Part shown: one piece after another, positions 1-13,200 of the stretch
Position numbering within the stretch: position 1 is the stretch's first letter
Layout of the letters: every line of letters begins with the position of its first letter
NCBI GenBank assembly: GCA_036971475.1
Contig: JBAIZL010000006.1
Coordinates: forward strand, 91,743,046-91,807,045
Direction of reading: 5' to 3'
DNA from: Prosapia bicincta
Taxonomy: Eukaryota > Arthropoda > Insecta > Hemiptera > Cercopidae
DNA length: 64,000 nt
The notes under the pieces: model-generated
Told to the model about the DNA's origin: nothing
Database searches by the model: none
The model's input: the letters and a program-made list of their open reading frames with translations, nothing else
Translations under genes and position numbers: made by a program

Positions 1-172
1 AGATTCGCATTGTGCACTTAGAATTGAACTATAATAAGTATTATAGGAGCTATGGCAATTGTCATATATTTGCTCTAAAAAAAAATGCATGAATTATAGT
101 TCATGGATTTTGCGATTTCTACAAAAAATGGATTTCTCATTTAAAATGCATTAATAACGTAGAATCGACCAT

Positions 173-343
173 AGATTCGCATTGTGCACTTAGAATTGAA
201 CTATAATAAGTATTATAGGAGCTATCGCAATTGTCATATATTTGCTCTAAAAAAAATGCATGAATTATAGTTCATGGATTTTGCGATTTCTACAAAAAAT
301 GGATTTCTCATTTAAAATGCATTAATAACGTAGAATCGACCAT
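173..343 (+). repeat. Representative 171-bp monomer
   Basis: A typical unit, phased to start at AGATTCGCATTG. In order it holds an imperfect palindrome CTATAATAAGTATTATAG (monomer positions ~30-47), a near-palindrome around CAATTG (~55-64), an A-run of 7-9 (~77-84), a hairpin-forming dyad around ATGAATTATAGTTCAT (~88-103), a second A-run (~122-127), and a 5-bp inverted pair GAATC/GATTC spanning the monomer junction. Short internal echoes exist: AAAATGCAT occurs at ~81-89 and ~142-150, and ATGGATTT at ~102 and ~128. This hints that the monomer grew from smaller duplications, which is inference. It has no coding capacity: frames are closed by stops about once per monomer. Confidence 0.93.
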
Positions 344-542
344 AGATTCGCATTGTGCGCTTAGAATTGAACTATAATAAGTATTATAGGAGCTATCGCA
401 ATTGTCATATATTTGCTCTACAAAAAATGCATGAATTATAGTTCATGGATTTTGCGATTTCTACAAAAAATGGATTTCTCATTTAAAAAGCATAAATAAC
501 GTAGAATCGACCATAGATTCGCTATGTGCACTTAGAATTGAT

Positions 543-560
543 CTATAATACGTATTATAG
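543..560. repeat. Perfect 18-bp palindrome variant of the satellite dyad
   Basis: CTATAATACGTATTATAG reads the same on both strands. The usual form has AAG at the centre, giving 8-bp arms around a 2-base centre; the A-to-C change makes the palindrome perfect. The same perfect form recurs in domain A (for example near 1,391, 1,740, 10,471, 12,353, 13,209 and 14,067) and in domain C (near 33,105 and 36,352). It could extrude a cruciform or bind a dimeric protein; neither is shown. Confidence 0.85.
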
Positions 561-2618
561 GAGCTATGGCAATTGTCATATATTTGCTCTAAAAAAAATG
601 CATGAATTATAGTTCATGGATTTTTCGATTTCTCCAAAAAATGGATTTCTCATTTAAAATGCATTAATAACGTAGAATCGACCATAGATTCGCATTGTGC
701 ACTTAGAATTGAACTATAATAAGTATTATAGGAGCTATGGCAATTGTCATATATTTGCTCTAAAAAAAAATGCATGAATTATAGTTCATGGATATTGCGA
801 TTTCTACAAAAAATGGATTTCTCATTTAAATGCATTAATAACGTAGAATCGACCATAGATTCGCATTGTGCACTTAGAATTGAACTATAAAAAGTATTAT
901 AGGAGCTATCGCAATTGTCATATATTTGCTCTACAAAAAATGCATGAATTATAGTTCATGGATTTTGCGATTTCTACAAAAAATGGATTTCTCATTTAAA
1001 ATGCATTAATAACGTAGAATCGACCATAGATTCGCATTGTGCACTTAGAATTGAACTATAATAAGTATTATAGGAGCTATGGCAATTGGCATATATTTGC
1101 TCTAAAAAAAATGCATGAAATATAGTTCATGGATTTTGCGATTTCTACAAAAAATGGATTTCTCATTTAAAATGCATTAATAACGTAGAATCGACCATAG
1201 ATTCGCATTGTGCGCTTAGAATTGAACTATAATAAGTATTATAGGAGCTATCGCAATTGTCATATATTTGCTCTACAAAAAATGCATGAATTATAGTTCA
1301 TGGATTTTGCGATTTCTACAAAAAATGGATTTCTCATTTAAAAAGCATAAATAACGTAGAATCTACCATAGATTCGCTATGTGCACTTAGAATTGATCTA
1401 TAATACGTATTATAGGAGCTATGGCAATTGTCATATATTTGCTCTAAAAAAAATGCATGAATTATAGTTCATGGATTTTGCGATTTCTACAAAAAATGGA
1501 TTTCTCATTTAAAATGCATTAATAACGTAGAATCGACCATAGATTCGCATTGTGCGCTTAGAATTGAACTATAATAAGTATTATAGGAGCTATCGCAATT
1601 GTCATATATTTGCTCTACAAAAAATGCATGAATTATATTTCATGGATTTTGCGATTTCTACAAAAAATGGATTTCTCATTTAAAAAGCATAAATAACGTA
1701 GAATCGACCATAGAATCGCTATGTGCACTTAGAATTGATCTATAATACGTATTATAGGAGCTATGGCAATTGTCATATATTTGCTCTAAAAAAAATGCAT
1801 GAATTATAGTTCATGGATTTTGCGATTTCTCCAAAAAATGGATTTCTCATTTAAAATGCATTAATAACGTAGAATCGACCATAGATTCGCATTGTGCACT
1901 TAGAATTGAACTATAATAAGTATTATAGGAGCTATGGCAATTGTCATATATTTGCTCTAAAAAAAAATGCATGAATTATAGTTCATGGATTTTGCGATTT
2001 CTACAAAAAATGGATTTCTCATTTAAAATGCATTTAAAAACGTAGAATCGACCATAGATTCGCATTGTGCACTTAGAATTGAACTATAATAAGTATTATA
2101 GGAGCTATGGCAATTGTCATATATTTGCTCTAAAAAAAATGCATGAATTATAGTTCATGGATTTTGCGATTTCTACAAAAAATGGATTTCTCATTTAAAA
2201 TGCATTAATAACGTAGAATCGACCATAGATTCGCATTGTGCACTTAGAATTGAACTATAATAAGTATTATAGGAGCTATCGCAATTGTCATATATTTGCT
2301 CTAAAAAAAATGCATGAATTATAGTTCATGGATTTTGCGATTTCTACAAAAAAAGGATTTCTCATTTAAAATGCATTAATAACGTAGAATCGACCATAGA
2401 TTCGCATTGTGCACTTAGAATTGAACTATAATAAGTATTATAGGAGCTATCGCAATTGTCATATATTTGCTCTAAAAAAAATGCATGAATTATAGTTCAT
2501 GGATTTTGCGATTTCTACAAAAAATGGATTTCTCATTTGAAATGCATTAATAACGTAGAATCGACCATAGATTCGCATTGTGCACTTAGAATTGAACTAT
2601 AATAAGTATTATAGGAGC

Positions 2619-2634
2619 TATGGCAATTGCCATA
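2619..2634. repeat. Perfect 16-bp palindrome around CAATTG
   Basis: TATGGCAATTGCCATA is self-complementary. Most monomers read TATGGCAATTGTCATA or TATCGCAATTGTCATA and have one or two mismatches. The GCC form appears again near 14,953 but there with CGC on the left, so it is not perfect there. Confidence 0.75.
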
Positions 2635-3179
2635 TATTTGCTCTAAAAAAAATGCATGAATTATAGTTCATGGATTTTGCGATTTCTACAAAAAAAGGAT
2701 TTCTCATTTAAAATGCATTAATAACGTAGAATAGACCATATATTGGCATTGTGCACTTAGAATTGAACTATAATAAGTATTATAGGAGCTATCGCAATTG
2801 TCATATATTTGCTCTACATAAAATGCATGAATTAGAGTTCATGGATTTTGCGATTTCTACAAAAAATGGATTTCTCATTTAAAATGAATAAATAAGGTAG
2901 AATCGACCATAGATTCGCATTGTGCACTTAGAATTGAACTATAATAAGTATTATAGGAGCTATCGCAATTGTCATATATTTGCTCTAAAAAAAATGCATG
3001 AATTATAGTTCATGGATTTTGCGATTTCTACAAAAAATGGATTTCTCATTTGAAATGCATTAATAACGTAGAATCGACCATAGATTCGCATTGTGCACTT
3101 AGAATTGAACTATAATAAGTATTATAGGAGCTATGGCAATTGTCATATATTTGCTCTAAAAAAAATGCATGAATTATAG

Positions 3180-5320
3180 TTCATGGATATTGCGATTTCT
3201 ACAAAAAATGGATTTGTCATTTAAAATGCATTAATAACGTAGAATCGACCATAGATTCGCATTGTGCACTTAGAATTGAACTATAATAAGTATTATAGGA
3301 GCTATCGCAATTGTCATATATTTGCTCTAAAAAAAATGCATGAATTATAGTTCATGGATTTTGCGATTTCTACAAAAAATGGATTTCTCATTTAAAATGC
3401 ATTAATAACGTAGAATCGACCATAGATTCGCATTGTGCACTTAGAATTGAACTATAATAAGTATTATAGGAGCTATCGCAATTGTCATATATTTGCTCTA
3501 AAAAAAATGCATGAATTATAGTTCATGGATTTTGCGATTTCTACAAAAAATGGATTTCTCATTTGAAATGCATTAATAACGTAGAATCGACCATAGATTC
3601 GCATTGTGCACTTAGAATTGAACTATAATAAGTATTATAGGAGCTATCGCAATTGTCATATATTTGCTCTAAAAAAAATGCATGAATTATAGTTCATGGA
3701 TTTTGCGATTTCTACAAAATATGGATTTCTCATTTAAAATGCATTTAAAAACGTAGAATCGACCATAGATTCGCATTGTGCACTTAGAATTGAACTATAA
3801 TAAGTATTATAGGAGCTATGGCAATTGTCATATATTTGCTCTAAAAAAAATGCATGAATTATAGTTCATGGATTTTGCGATTTCTACAAAAAAAGGATTT
3901 CTCATTTAAAATGCATTAATAACGTAGAATCGACCATAGATTCGCATTGTGCACTTAGAATTGAACTATAATAAGTATTATAGGAGCTATGGCAATTGTC
4001 ATATATTTGCTCTAAAAAAAATGCATGAATTATAGTTCATGGATTTTGCGATTTCTACAAAAAAAGGATTTCTCATTTAAAATGCAATAATAACGTAGAA
4101 TAGACCATAGATTGGCATTGTGCACTTAGAATTGAACTATAATAAGTATTATAGGAGCTATCGCAATTGTCATATATTTGCTCTACATAAAATGCATGAA
4201 TTAGAGTTCATGGATTTTGCGATTTCTACAGAAAATGGATTTCTCATTTAAAATGCATAAATAACGTAGAATCGACCATAGATTCGCATTGTGCACTTAG
4301 AATTGAACTATAATAAGTATTATAGGAGCTATCGCAATTGTCATATATTTGCTCTAAAAAAAATGCATGAATTATAGTTCATGGATTTTGCGATTTCTAC
4401 AAAAAATGGATTTCTCATTTGAAATGCATTAATAACGTAGAATCGACCATAGATTCGCATTGTGCACTTAGAATTGAACTATAATAAGTATTATAGGAGC
4501 TATGGCAATTGTCATATATTTGCTCTAAAAAAAATGCATGAATTATAGTTCATGGATTTTGCGATTTCTACAAAAAATGGATTTCTCATTTGAAATGCAT
4601 TAATAACGTAGAATCGACCATAGATTCGCATTGTGCACTTAGAATTGAACTATAATAAGTATTATAGGAGCTATGGCAATTGTCATATATTTGCTCTAAA
4701 AAAAATGCATGAATTATAGTTCATGGATTTTGCGATTTCTACAAAAAATGGATTTGTCATTTAAAATGCACTAATAACGTAGAATCGACCATAGATTCGC
4801 ATTGTGCACTTAGAATTGAACTATAATAAGTATTATAGGAGCTATCGCAATTGTCATATATTTGCTCTAAAAAAAATGCATGAATTATAGTTCATGGATT
4901 TTGCGATTTCTACAAAAAATGGATTTCTCATTTAAAATGCATTAATAACGTAGAATCGACCATAGATTCGCATTGTGCACTTAGAATTGAACTATAATAA
5001 GTATTATAGGAGCTATCGCAATTGTCATATATTTGCTCTAAAAAAAATGCATGAATTATAGTTCATGGATTTTGCGATTTCTACAAAAAATGGATTTCTC
5101 ATTTGAAATGCATTAATAACGTAGAATCGACCATAGATTCGCATTGTGCACTTAGAATTGAACTATAATAAGTATTATAGGAGCTATCGCAATTGTCATA
5201 TATTTGCTCTAAAAAAAATGCATGAATTATAGTTCATGGATTTTGCGATTTCTACAAAATATGGATTTCTCATTTAAAATGCATTTAAAAACGTAGAATC
5301 GACCATAGATTCGCATTGTG
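3180..5320 (+). repeat. Nine-monomer duplication, 1,540-bp spacing
   Basis: The rare variant GGATTTGTCATT appears at 3,211 and 4,751, and TCTACAAAATATGG followed by CATTTAAAAACG at 3,711 and 5,251; both pairs are 1,540 bases apart. The intervening monomers match in order apart from a few substitutions. Upstream of about 3.1 kb the register changes: the AATAGACC marker pairs at 2,732 and 4,101 with an eight-monomer spacing. Overlapping periods like this are what unequal crossover produces. Confidence 0.65.
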
Positions 5321-5499
5321 CACTTAGAATTGAACTATAATAAGTATTATAGGAGCTATGGCAATTGTCATATATTTGCTCTAAAAAAAATGCATGAATT
5401 ATAGTTCATGGATTTTGCGATTTCTACAAAAAATGGATTTCTCATTTAAAATGCATTAATAACGTAGAATCGACCATAGATTCGCATTGTGCACTTAGA

Positions 5500-8400
5500 A
5501 TTGAACTATAATAAGTATTATAGTAGCTATCGCAATTGTCATATATTTGCTCTAAAAAAAATGCATGAATTATAGTTCATGGATTTTGCGATTTCTACAA
5601 AAAATGAATTTCTCATTTGAAATGCATTAATAACGTAGAATCGACCATAGATTCGCATTGTGCGCTTAGAATTGAACTATAATAAGTATTATAGGAGCTA
5701 TGGCAATTGTCATATATTTGCTCTAAAAAAAATGCATGAATTATAGTTCATGGATTTTGCGATTTCTACAAAATATGGATTTCTCATTTAAAATGCATTT
5801 AAAAACGTAGAATCGACCATAGATTCGCATTGTGCACTTAGAATTGAACTATAATAAGTATTATAGGAGCTATGGCAATTGTCATATATTTGCTCTAAAA
5901 AAAATGCATGAATTATAGTTCATGGATTTTGCGATTTCTACAAAAAATGGATTTCTCATTTAAAATGCATTAATAACGTAGAATCGACCATAGATTCGCA
6001 TTGTGCACTTAGAATTGAACTATAATAAGTATTATAGGAGCTATCGCAATTGTCATATATTTGCTCTAAAAAAAATCCATGAATTATAGTTCATGGATTT
6101 TGCGATTTCTACAAAAAATGGATTTCTCATTTAAAATGCATTAATAACGTAGAATCGACCATAGATTCGCATTGTGAGCTTAGAATTGAACTATAATAAG
6201 TATTATAGGAGCTATGGCAATTGTCATATATTTGCTCTAAAAAAAATGCATGAATTATAGTTCATGGATTTTGCGATTTCTACAAAAAATGGATTTCTTA
6301 TTTTAAATGCATTAATAACGTAGAATCGACCATAGATTCGCATTGTGCACTTAGAATTGAACTATAATAAGTATTATAGGAGCTATCGCAATTGTCATAT
6401 ATTTGCTCTAAAAAAAATCCATGAATTATAGTTCATGGATTTTGCGATTTCTACAAAAAATGGATTTCTCATTTAAAATGCATTAATAACGTAGAATCAA
6501 CCATAGATTCGCATTGTGCACTTAGAATTGATCTATAATAAGTATTATAGGAGCTATCGCAATTGTCATATATTTGCTCTAAAAAAAATGCATGAATTAT
6601 AGTTCATGGATTTTGCGATTTCTCCAAAAAATGGATTTCTCATTGAAAATGCATTAATAACGTAGAATCGACCATAGATTCGCATTGTGCACTTAGAATT
6701 GAACTATAATAAGTATTATAGGAGCTATGGCAATTGTCATATATTTGCTCTAAAAAAAAATGCATGAATTATAGTTCATGGATTTTGCGATTTCTACAAA
6801 AAATGGATTTCTCATTTAAAATGCATAATTAACGTAGAATCGACCATAGATTCGCATTGTGCACTTAGATTTGAACTATAATAAGTATTATAGGAGCTAT
6901 GGCAATTGTCATATATTTGCTCTAAAAAAAAATGCATGAGTTATAGTTCATGGATTTTGCGATTTCTACAAAAAATGGATTTCTCATTTAAAATGCATTA
7001 ATAACGTAGAATCGACCATAGATTCGCATTGTGCACTTAGAATTGAACTATAATAAGTATTATAGGAGCTATCGCAAATGTCATATATTTGCTCTTAAAT
7101 AAATGCATGAATTATAAGTTCATGGATTTTGCGATTTCTACAAAAAAATGGATTTCTCATTTAAAATGCATTAATAACGTAGAATCGACCATAGATTCGC
7201 ATTGTGCACTTAGAATTGAACTATAATAAGTATTATAGGAGCTATCGCAATTGTCATATATTTGCTCTACAAAAAATGCATGAATTAAAGTTCATGGATT
7301 TTGCGATTTCTACAAAAAATGGATTTCTCATTTAAAATGCATAAATAACGTAGAATCGACCATAGATTCGCATTGTGCACTTAGAATTGAACTATAATAA
7401 GTATTATAGGAGCTATCGCAATTGTCATATATTTGCTCTAAAAAAAATGCATGAATTATAGTTCATGGATTTTGCGATTTCTACAAAAAATGGATTTCTC
7501 ATTTGAAATGCATTAATAACGTAGAATCGACCATAGATTCGCATTGTGCACTTAGAATTGAACTATAATAAGTATTATAGGAGCTATGGCAATTGTCATA
7601 TATTTGCTCTAAAAAAAATGCATGAATTATAGTTCATGGATTTTACGATTTCTACAAAAAATGGATTTCTCATTTAAAATGCATTTAAAAACGTAGAATC
7701 GACCATAGATTCGCATTGTGCACTTAGAATTGAACTATAATAAGTATTATAGGAGCTATGGCAATTGTCATATATTTGCTCTAAAAAAAATGCATGAATT
7801 ATAGTTCATGGATTTTGCGATTTCTACAAAAAATGGATTTCTCATTTAAAATGCATTAATAACGTAGAATCGACCATAGATTCGCATTGTGCACTTAGAA
7901 TTGAACTATAATAAGTATTATAGGAGCTATGGCAATTGTCATATATTTGCTCTAAAAAAAATGCATGAATTATAGTTCATGGATTTTGCGATTTCTACAA
8001 AAAAAGGATTTCTCATTTAAAATGCATTAATAACGTAGAATAGACCATAGATTGGCATTGTGCACTTAGAATTGAACTATAATAAGTATTATAGGAGCTA
8101 TCGCAATTGTCATATATTTGCTCTACATAAAATGCATGAATTAGAGTTCATGGATTTTGCGATTTCTACAAAAATTGGATTTCTCATTTAAAATGCATAA
8201 ATAACGTAGAATCGACCATAGATTCGCATTGTGCACTTAGAATTGAACTATAATAAGTATTATAGGAGCTATCGCAATTGTCATATATTTGCTCTAAAAA
8301 AAATGCATGAATTATAGTTCATGGATTTTGCGATTTCTACAAAAAATGGATTTCTCATTTGAAATGCATTAATAACGTAGAATCGACCATAGATTCGCAT

Positions 8401-9700
8401 TGTGCACTTAGAATTGAACTATAATAAGTATTATAGGAGCTATGGCAATTGTCATATATTTGCTCTAAAAAAAATGCATGAATTATAGTTCATGGATTTT
8501 GCGATTTCTACAAAAAATGGATTTCTCATTTAAAATGCATTAATAACGTAGAATCGACCATAGATTCGCATTGTGCACTTAGAATTGAACTATAATAAGT
8601 ATTATAGGAGCTATCGCAATTGTCATATATTTGCTCTAAAAAAAATGCATGAATTATAGTTCATGGATTTTGCGATTTCTACAAAAAATGGATTTCTCAT
8701 TTGAAATGCATTAATAACGTAGAATCGACCATAGATTCGCATTGTGCACTTAGAATTGAACTATAATAAGTATTATAGGAGCTATCGCAATTGTCATATA
8801 TTTGCTCTAAAAAAAATGCATGAATTATAGTTCATGGATTTTGCGATTTCTACAAAAAATGAATTTCTCATTTGAAATGCATTAATAACGTAGAATCGAC
8901 CATAGATTCGCATTGTGCGCTTAGAATTGAACTATAATAAGTATTATAGGAGCTATGGCAATTGTCATATATTTGCTCTAAAAAAAATGCATGAATTATA
9001 GTTCATGGATTTTGCGATTTCTACAAAATATGGATTTCTCATTTAAAATGCATTTAAAAACGTAGAATCGACCATAGATTCGCATTGTGCACTTCGAATT
9101 GAACTATAATAAGTATTATAGGAGCTATGGCAATTGTCATATATTTGCTCTAAAAAAAAACATGAATTATAGTTCATGGATTTTGCGATTTCTACAAAAA
9201 ATGGATTTCTCATTTAAAATGCATTAATAACGTAGAATCGACCATAGATTCGCATTGTGCACTTAGAATTGAAATATAATAAGTATTATAGGAGCTATCG
9301 CAATTGTCATATATTTGCTCTAAAAAAAATCCATGAATTATAGTTCATGGATTTTGCGATTTCTACAAAAAATGGATTTCTCATTTAAAATGCATTAATA
9401 ACGTAGAATCGACCATAGATTCGCATTGTGCGCTTAGAATTGAACTATAATAAGTATTATAGGAGCTATGGCAATTGTCATATATTTGCTCTAAAAAAAA
9501 TGCATGAATTATAGTTCATGGATTTTGCGATTTCTACAAAATATGGATTTCTCATTTAAAATGCATTTAAAAACGTAGAATCGACCATAGATTCGCATTG
9601 TGCACTTAGAATTGAACTATAATAAGTATTATAGGAGCTATGGCAATTGTCATATATTTGCTCTAAAAAAAATGCATGAATTATAGTTCATGGATTTTGC
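5500..9700 (+). repeat. Nineteen-monomer duplication, 3,255-bp spacing
   Basis: Three private variants recur in the same order at a fixed 3,255-base offset: AAAATGAATTTC (5,606 and 8,861), TGCGCTTAG (5,661 and 8,916) and TCTACAAAATATGG (5,765 and 9,020). A later marker, AAATCCATGAA, is offset by 3,254 bases (6,077 and 9,331). Further right the offset becomes about 3,425, which implies one extra monomer in the second copy. Both copies lie wholly within the satellite. Confidence 0.65.
6070..6101. repeat. Perfect 12-bp stem variant of the monomer hairpin
   Basis: In this variant the A-run is followed by TCCATGAA instead of TGCATGAA. AAAATCCATGAA then pairs perfectly with TTCATGGATTTT across a 6-base loop (TTATAG). 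The common form has one mismatch in the stem. The same perfect version is present near 6,415, 9,327, 9,840, 10,690 and 12,405, all in domain A. Confidence 0.8.
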
Positions 9701-10259
9701 GATTTCTACAAAAAATGGATTTCTCATTTTAAATGCATTAATAACGTAGAATCGACCATAGATTCGCATTGTGCACTTAGAATTGAACTATAATAAGTAT
9801 TATAGGAGCTATCGCAATTGTCATATATTTGCTCAAAAAAAAATCCATGAATTATAGTTCATGGATTTTGCGATTTCTACAAAAAATGGATTTCTCATTT
9901 AAAATGCATTAATAACGTAGAATCAACCATAGATTCGCATTGTGCACTTAGAATTGATCTATAATAAGTATTATAGGAGCTATCGCAATTGTCATATATT
10001 TGCTCTAAAAAAAATGCATGAATTATAGTTCATGGATTTTGCGATTTCTCCAAAAAATGGATTTCTCATTGAAAATGCATTAATAACGTAGAATCGACCA
10101 TAGATTCGCATTGTGCACTTAGAATTGAACTATAATAAGTAATATAGGAGCTATGGCAATTGTCATATATTTGCACTAAAAAAAATGCATGAATTATAGT
10201 TCATGGATTTTGCGATTTCTACAAAAAATGGATTTCTCATTTAAAATGCATTAATAACG

Positions 10260-13200
10260 TAGAATCGACCATAGATTCGCATTGTGCGCTTAGAATTGAA
10301 CTATAATAAGTATTATAGGAGCTATCGCAATTGTCATATATTTGCTCTACAAAAAATGCATGAATTATAGTTCATGGATTTTGCGATTTCTACAAAAAAT
10401 GGATTTCTCATTTAAAAAGCATAAATAACGTAGAATCGACCATAGATTCGCTATGTGCACTTAGAATTGATCTATAATACGTATTATAGGAGCTATGGCA
10501 ATTGTCATATATTTGCTCTAAAAAAAATGCATGAATTATAGTTCATGGATTTTGCGATTTCTCCAAAAAGTGGATTTCTCATTTAAAATGCATTAATAAC
10601 GTAGAATCGACCATAGATTCGCATTGTGCACTTAGAATTGATCTATAATAAGTATTATAGGAGCTATCGCAATTGTCATATATTTGCTCTAAAAAAAATC
10701 CATGAATTATAGTTCATGGATTTTGCGATTTCTCCAAAAAATGGATTTCTCATTTAAAATGCATTAATAACGTAGAATCGACCATAGATTCGCATTGTGC
10801 ACTTAGAATTGAACTATAATAAGTATTATAGGAGCTATGGCAATTGTCATATATTTGCTCTAAAAAAAAATGCATGAATTATAGTTCATGGATTTTGCGA
10901 TTTCTACAAAGAATGGATTTCTCATTTAAATGCATTAATAACGTAGAATCGACCATAGATTCGCATTGTGCACTTAGAATTGAACTATAAAAAGTATTAT
11001 AGGAGCTATCGCAATTGTCATATATTTGCTCTACAAAAAATGCATGAATTATAGTTCATGGATTTTGCGATTTCTACAAAAAATGGATTTCTCATTTGAA
11101 ATGCATTAATAACGTAGAATCGACCATAGATTCGCATTGTGCACTTAGAATTGAACTATAATAAGTATTATAGGAGCTATGGCAATTGTCATATATTTGC
11201 TCTAAAAAAAATGCATGAATTATAGTTCATGGATTTTGCGATTTCTACAAAAAATGGATTTCTCATTTAAAATGCATTAATAACGTAGAATCGACCATAG
11301 ATTCGCATTGTGCGCTTAGAATTGAACTATAATAAGTATTATAGGAGCTATCGCAATTGTCATATATTTGCTCTACAAAAAATGCATGAATTATAGTTCA
11401 TGGATTTTGCGATTTCTACAAAAAATGGATTTCTCATTTAAAAAGCATAAATAACGTAGAATCGACCATAGATTCGCTATGTGCACTTAGAATTGAACTA
11501 TAATAAGTAATATAGGAGCTATGGCAATTGTCATATATTTGCACTAAAAAAAATGCATGAATTATAGTTCATGGATTTTGCGATTTCTACAAAAAATGGA
11601 TTTCTCATTTAAAAAGCATAAATAACGTAGAATCGACCATAGATTCGCTATGTGCACTTAGAATTGATCTATAATACGTATTATAGGAGCTATGGCAATT
11701 GTCATATATTTGCTCTAAAAAAAAATGCATGAATTATAGTTCATGGATTTTGCGATTTCTACAAAAAATGTATTTCTCATTTAAATGCATTAATAACGTA
11801 GAATCGACCATAGATTCGCATTGTGCACTTAGAATTGATCTATAATAAGTATTATAGGAGCTATCGCAATTGTCATATATTTGCTCTACAAAAAATGCAT
11901 GAATTATAGTTCATGGATTTTGCGATTTCTACAAAAAATGGATTTCTCATTTGAAATGCATTAATAACGTAGAATCGACCATAGATTCGCATTGTGCACT
12001 TAGAATTGAACTATAATAAGTATTATAGGAGCTATGGCAATTGTCATATATTTGCTCTAAAAAAAATGCATGAATTATAGTTCATGGATTTTGCGATTTC
12101 TACAAAAAATGGATTTCTCATTTAAAATGCATTAATAACGTAGAATCGACCATAGATTCGCATTGTGCGCTTAGAATTGAACTATAATAAGTATTATAGG
12201 AGCTATCGCAATTGTCATATATTTGCTCTACAAAAAATGCATGAATTATAGTTCATGGATTTTGCGATTTCTACAAAAAATGGATTTCTCATTTAAAAAG
12301 CATAAATAACGTAGAATCGACCATAGATTCGCTATGTGCACTTAGAATTGATCTATAATACGTATTATAGGAGCTATCGCAATTGTCATATATTTGCAAA
12401 AAAAAAAATCCATGAATTATAGTTCATGGATTTTGCGATTTCTACAAAAAATGGATTTCTCATTTAAAATGCATTAATAACGTAGAATCGACCATAGATT
12501 CGCATTGTGCACTTAGAATTGATCTATAATAAGTATTATAGGAGCTATCGCAATTGTCATATATTTGCTCTAAAAAAAAATGCATGAATTATAGTTCATG
12601 GATTTTGCGATTTCTCCAAAAAATGGATTTCTCATTGAAAATGCAATAATAACGTAGAATCGACCATAGATTCGCATTGTGCACTTAGAATTGAACTATA
12701 ATAAGTATTATAGGAGCTATGGCAATTGTCATATATTTGCTCTAAAAAAAAATGCATGAATTATAGTTCATGGATTTTGCGATTTCTACAAAAAATGGAT
12801 TTCTCATTTAAAATGCATTAATAACGTAGAATCGACCATAGATTCGCATTGTGCACTTAGAATTGAACTATAATAAGTATTATAGGAGCTATCGCAATTG
12901 TCATATATTTGCTCTAAAAAAAATGCATGAATTATAGTTCATGGATTTTGCGATTTCTACAAAAAATGGATTTCTCATTTAAAATGCATTAATAACGTAG
13001 AATCGACCATAGATTCGCATTGTGCGCTTAGAATTGAACTATAATAAGTATTATAGGAGCTATCGCAATTGTCATATATTTGCTCTACAAAAAATGCATG
13101 AATTATAGTTCATGGATTTTGCGATTTCTACAAAAAATGGATTTCTCATTTAAAAAGCATAAATAACGTAGAATCGACCATAGATTCGCTATGTGTACTT

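Noticed and set aside
173..343. CENP-B box
   Set aside because: The only TTCG in the monomer (ATTCGCATTGTGCACTT) lacks the required A and the CGGG core.
173..343. Hammerhead ribozyme, as found in some insect satellites
   Set aside because: Neither strand of the consensus has the conserved CUGANGA and GAAA core elements in a workable arrangement.
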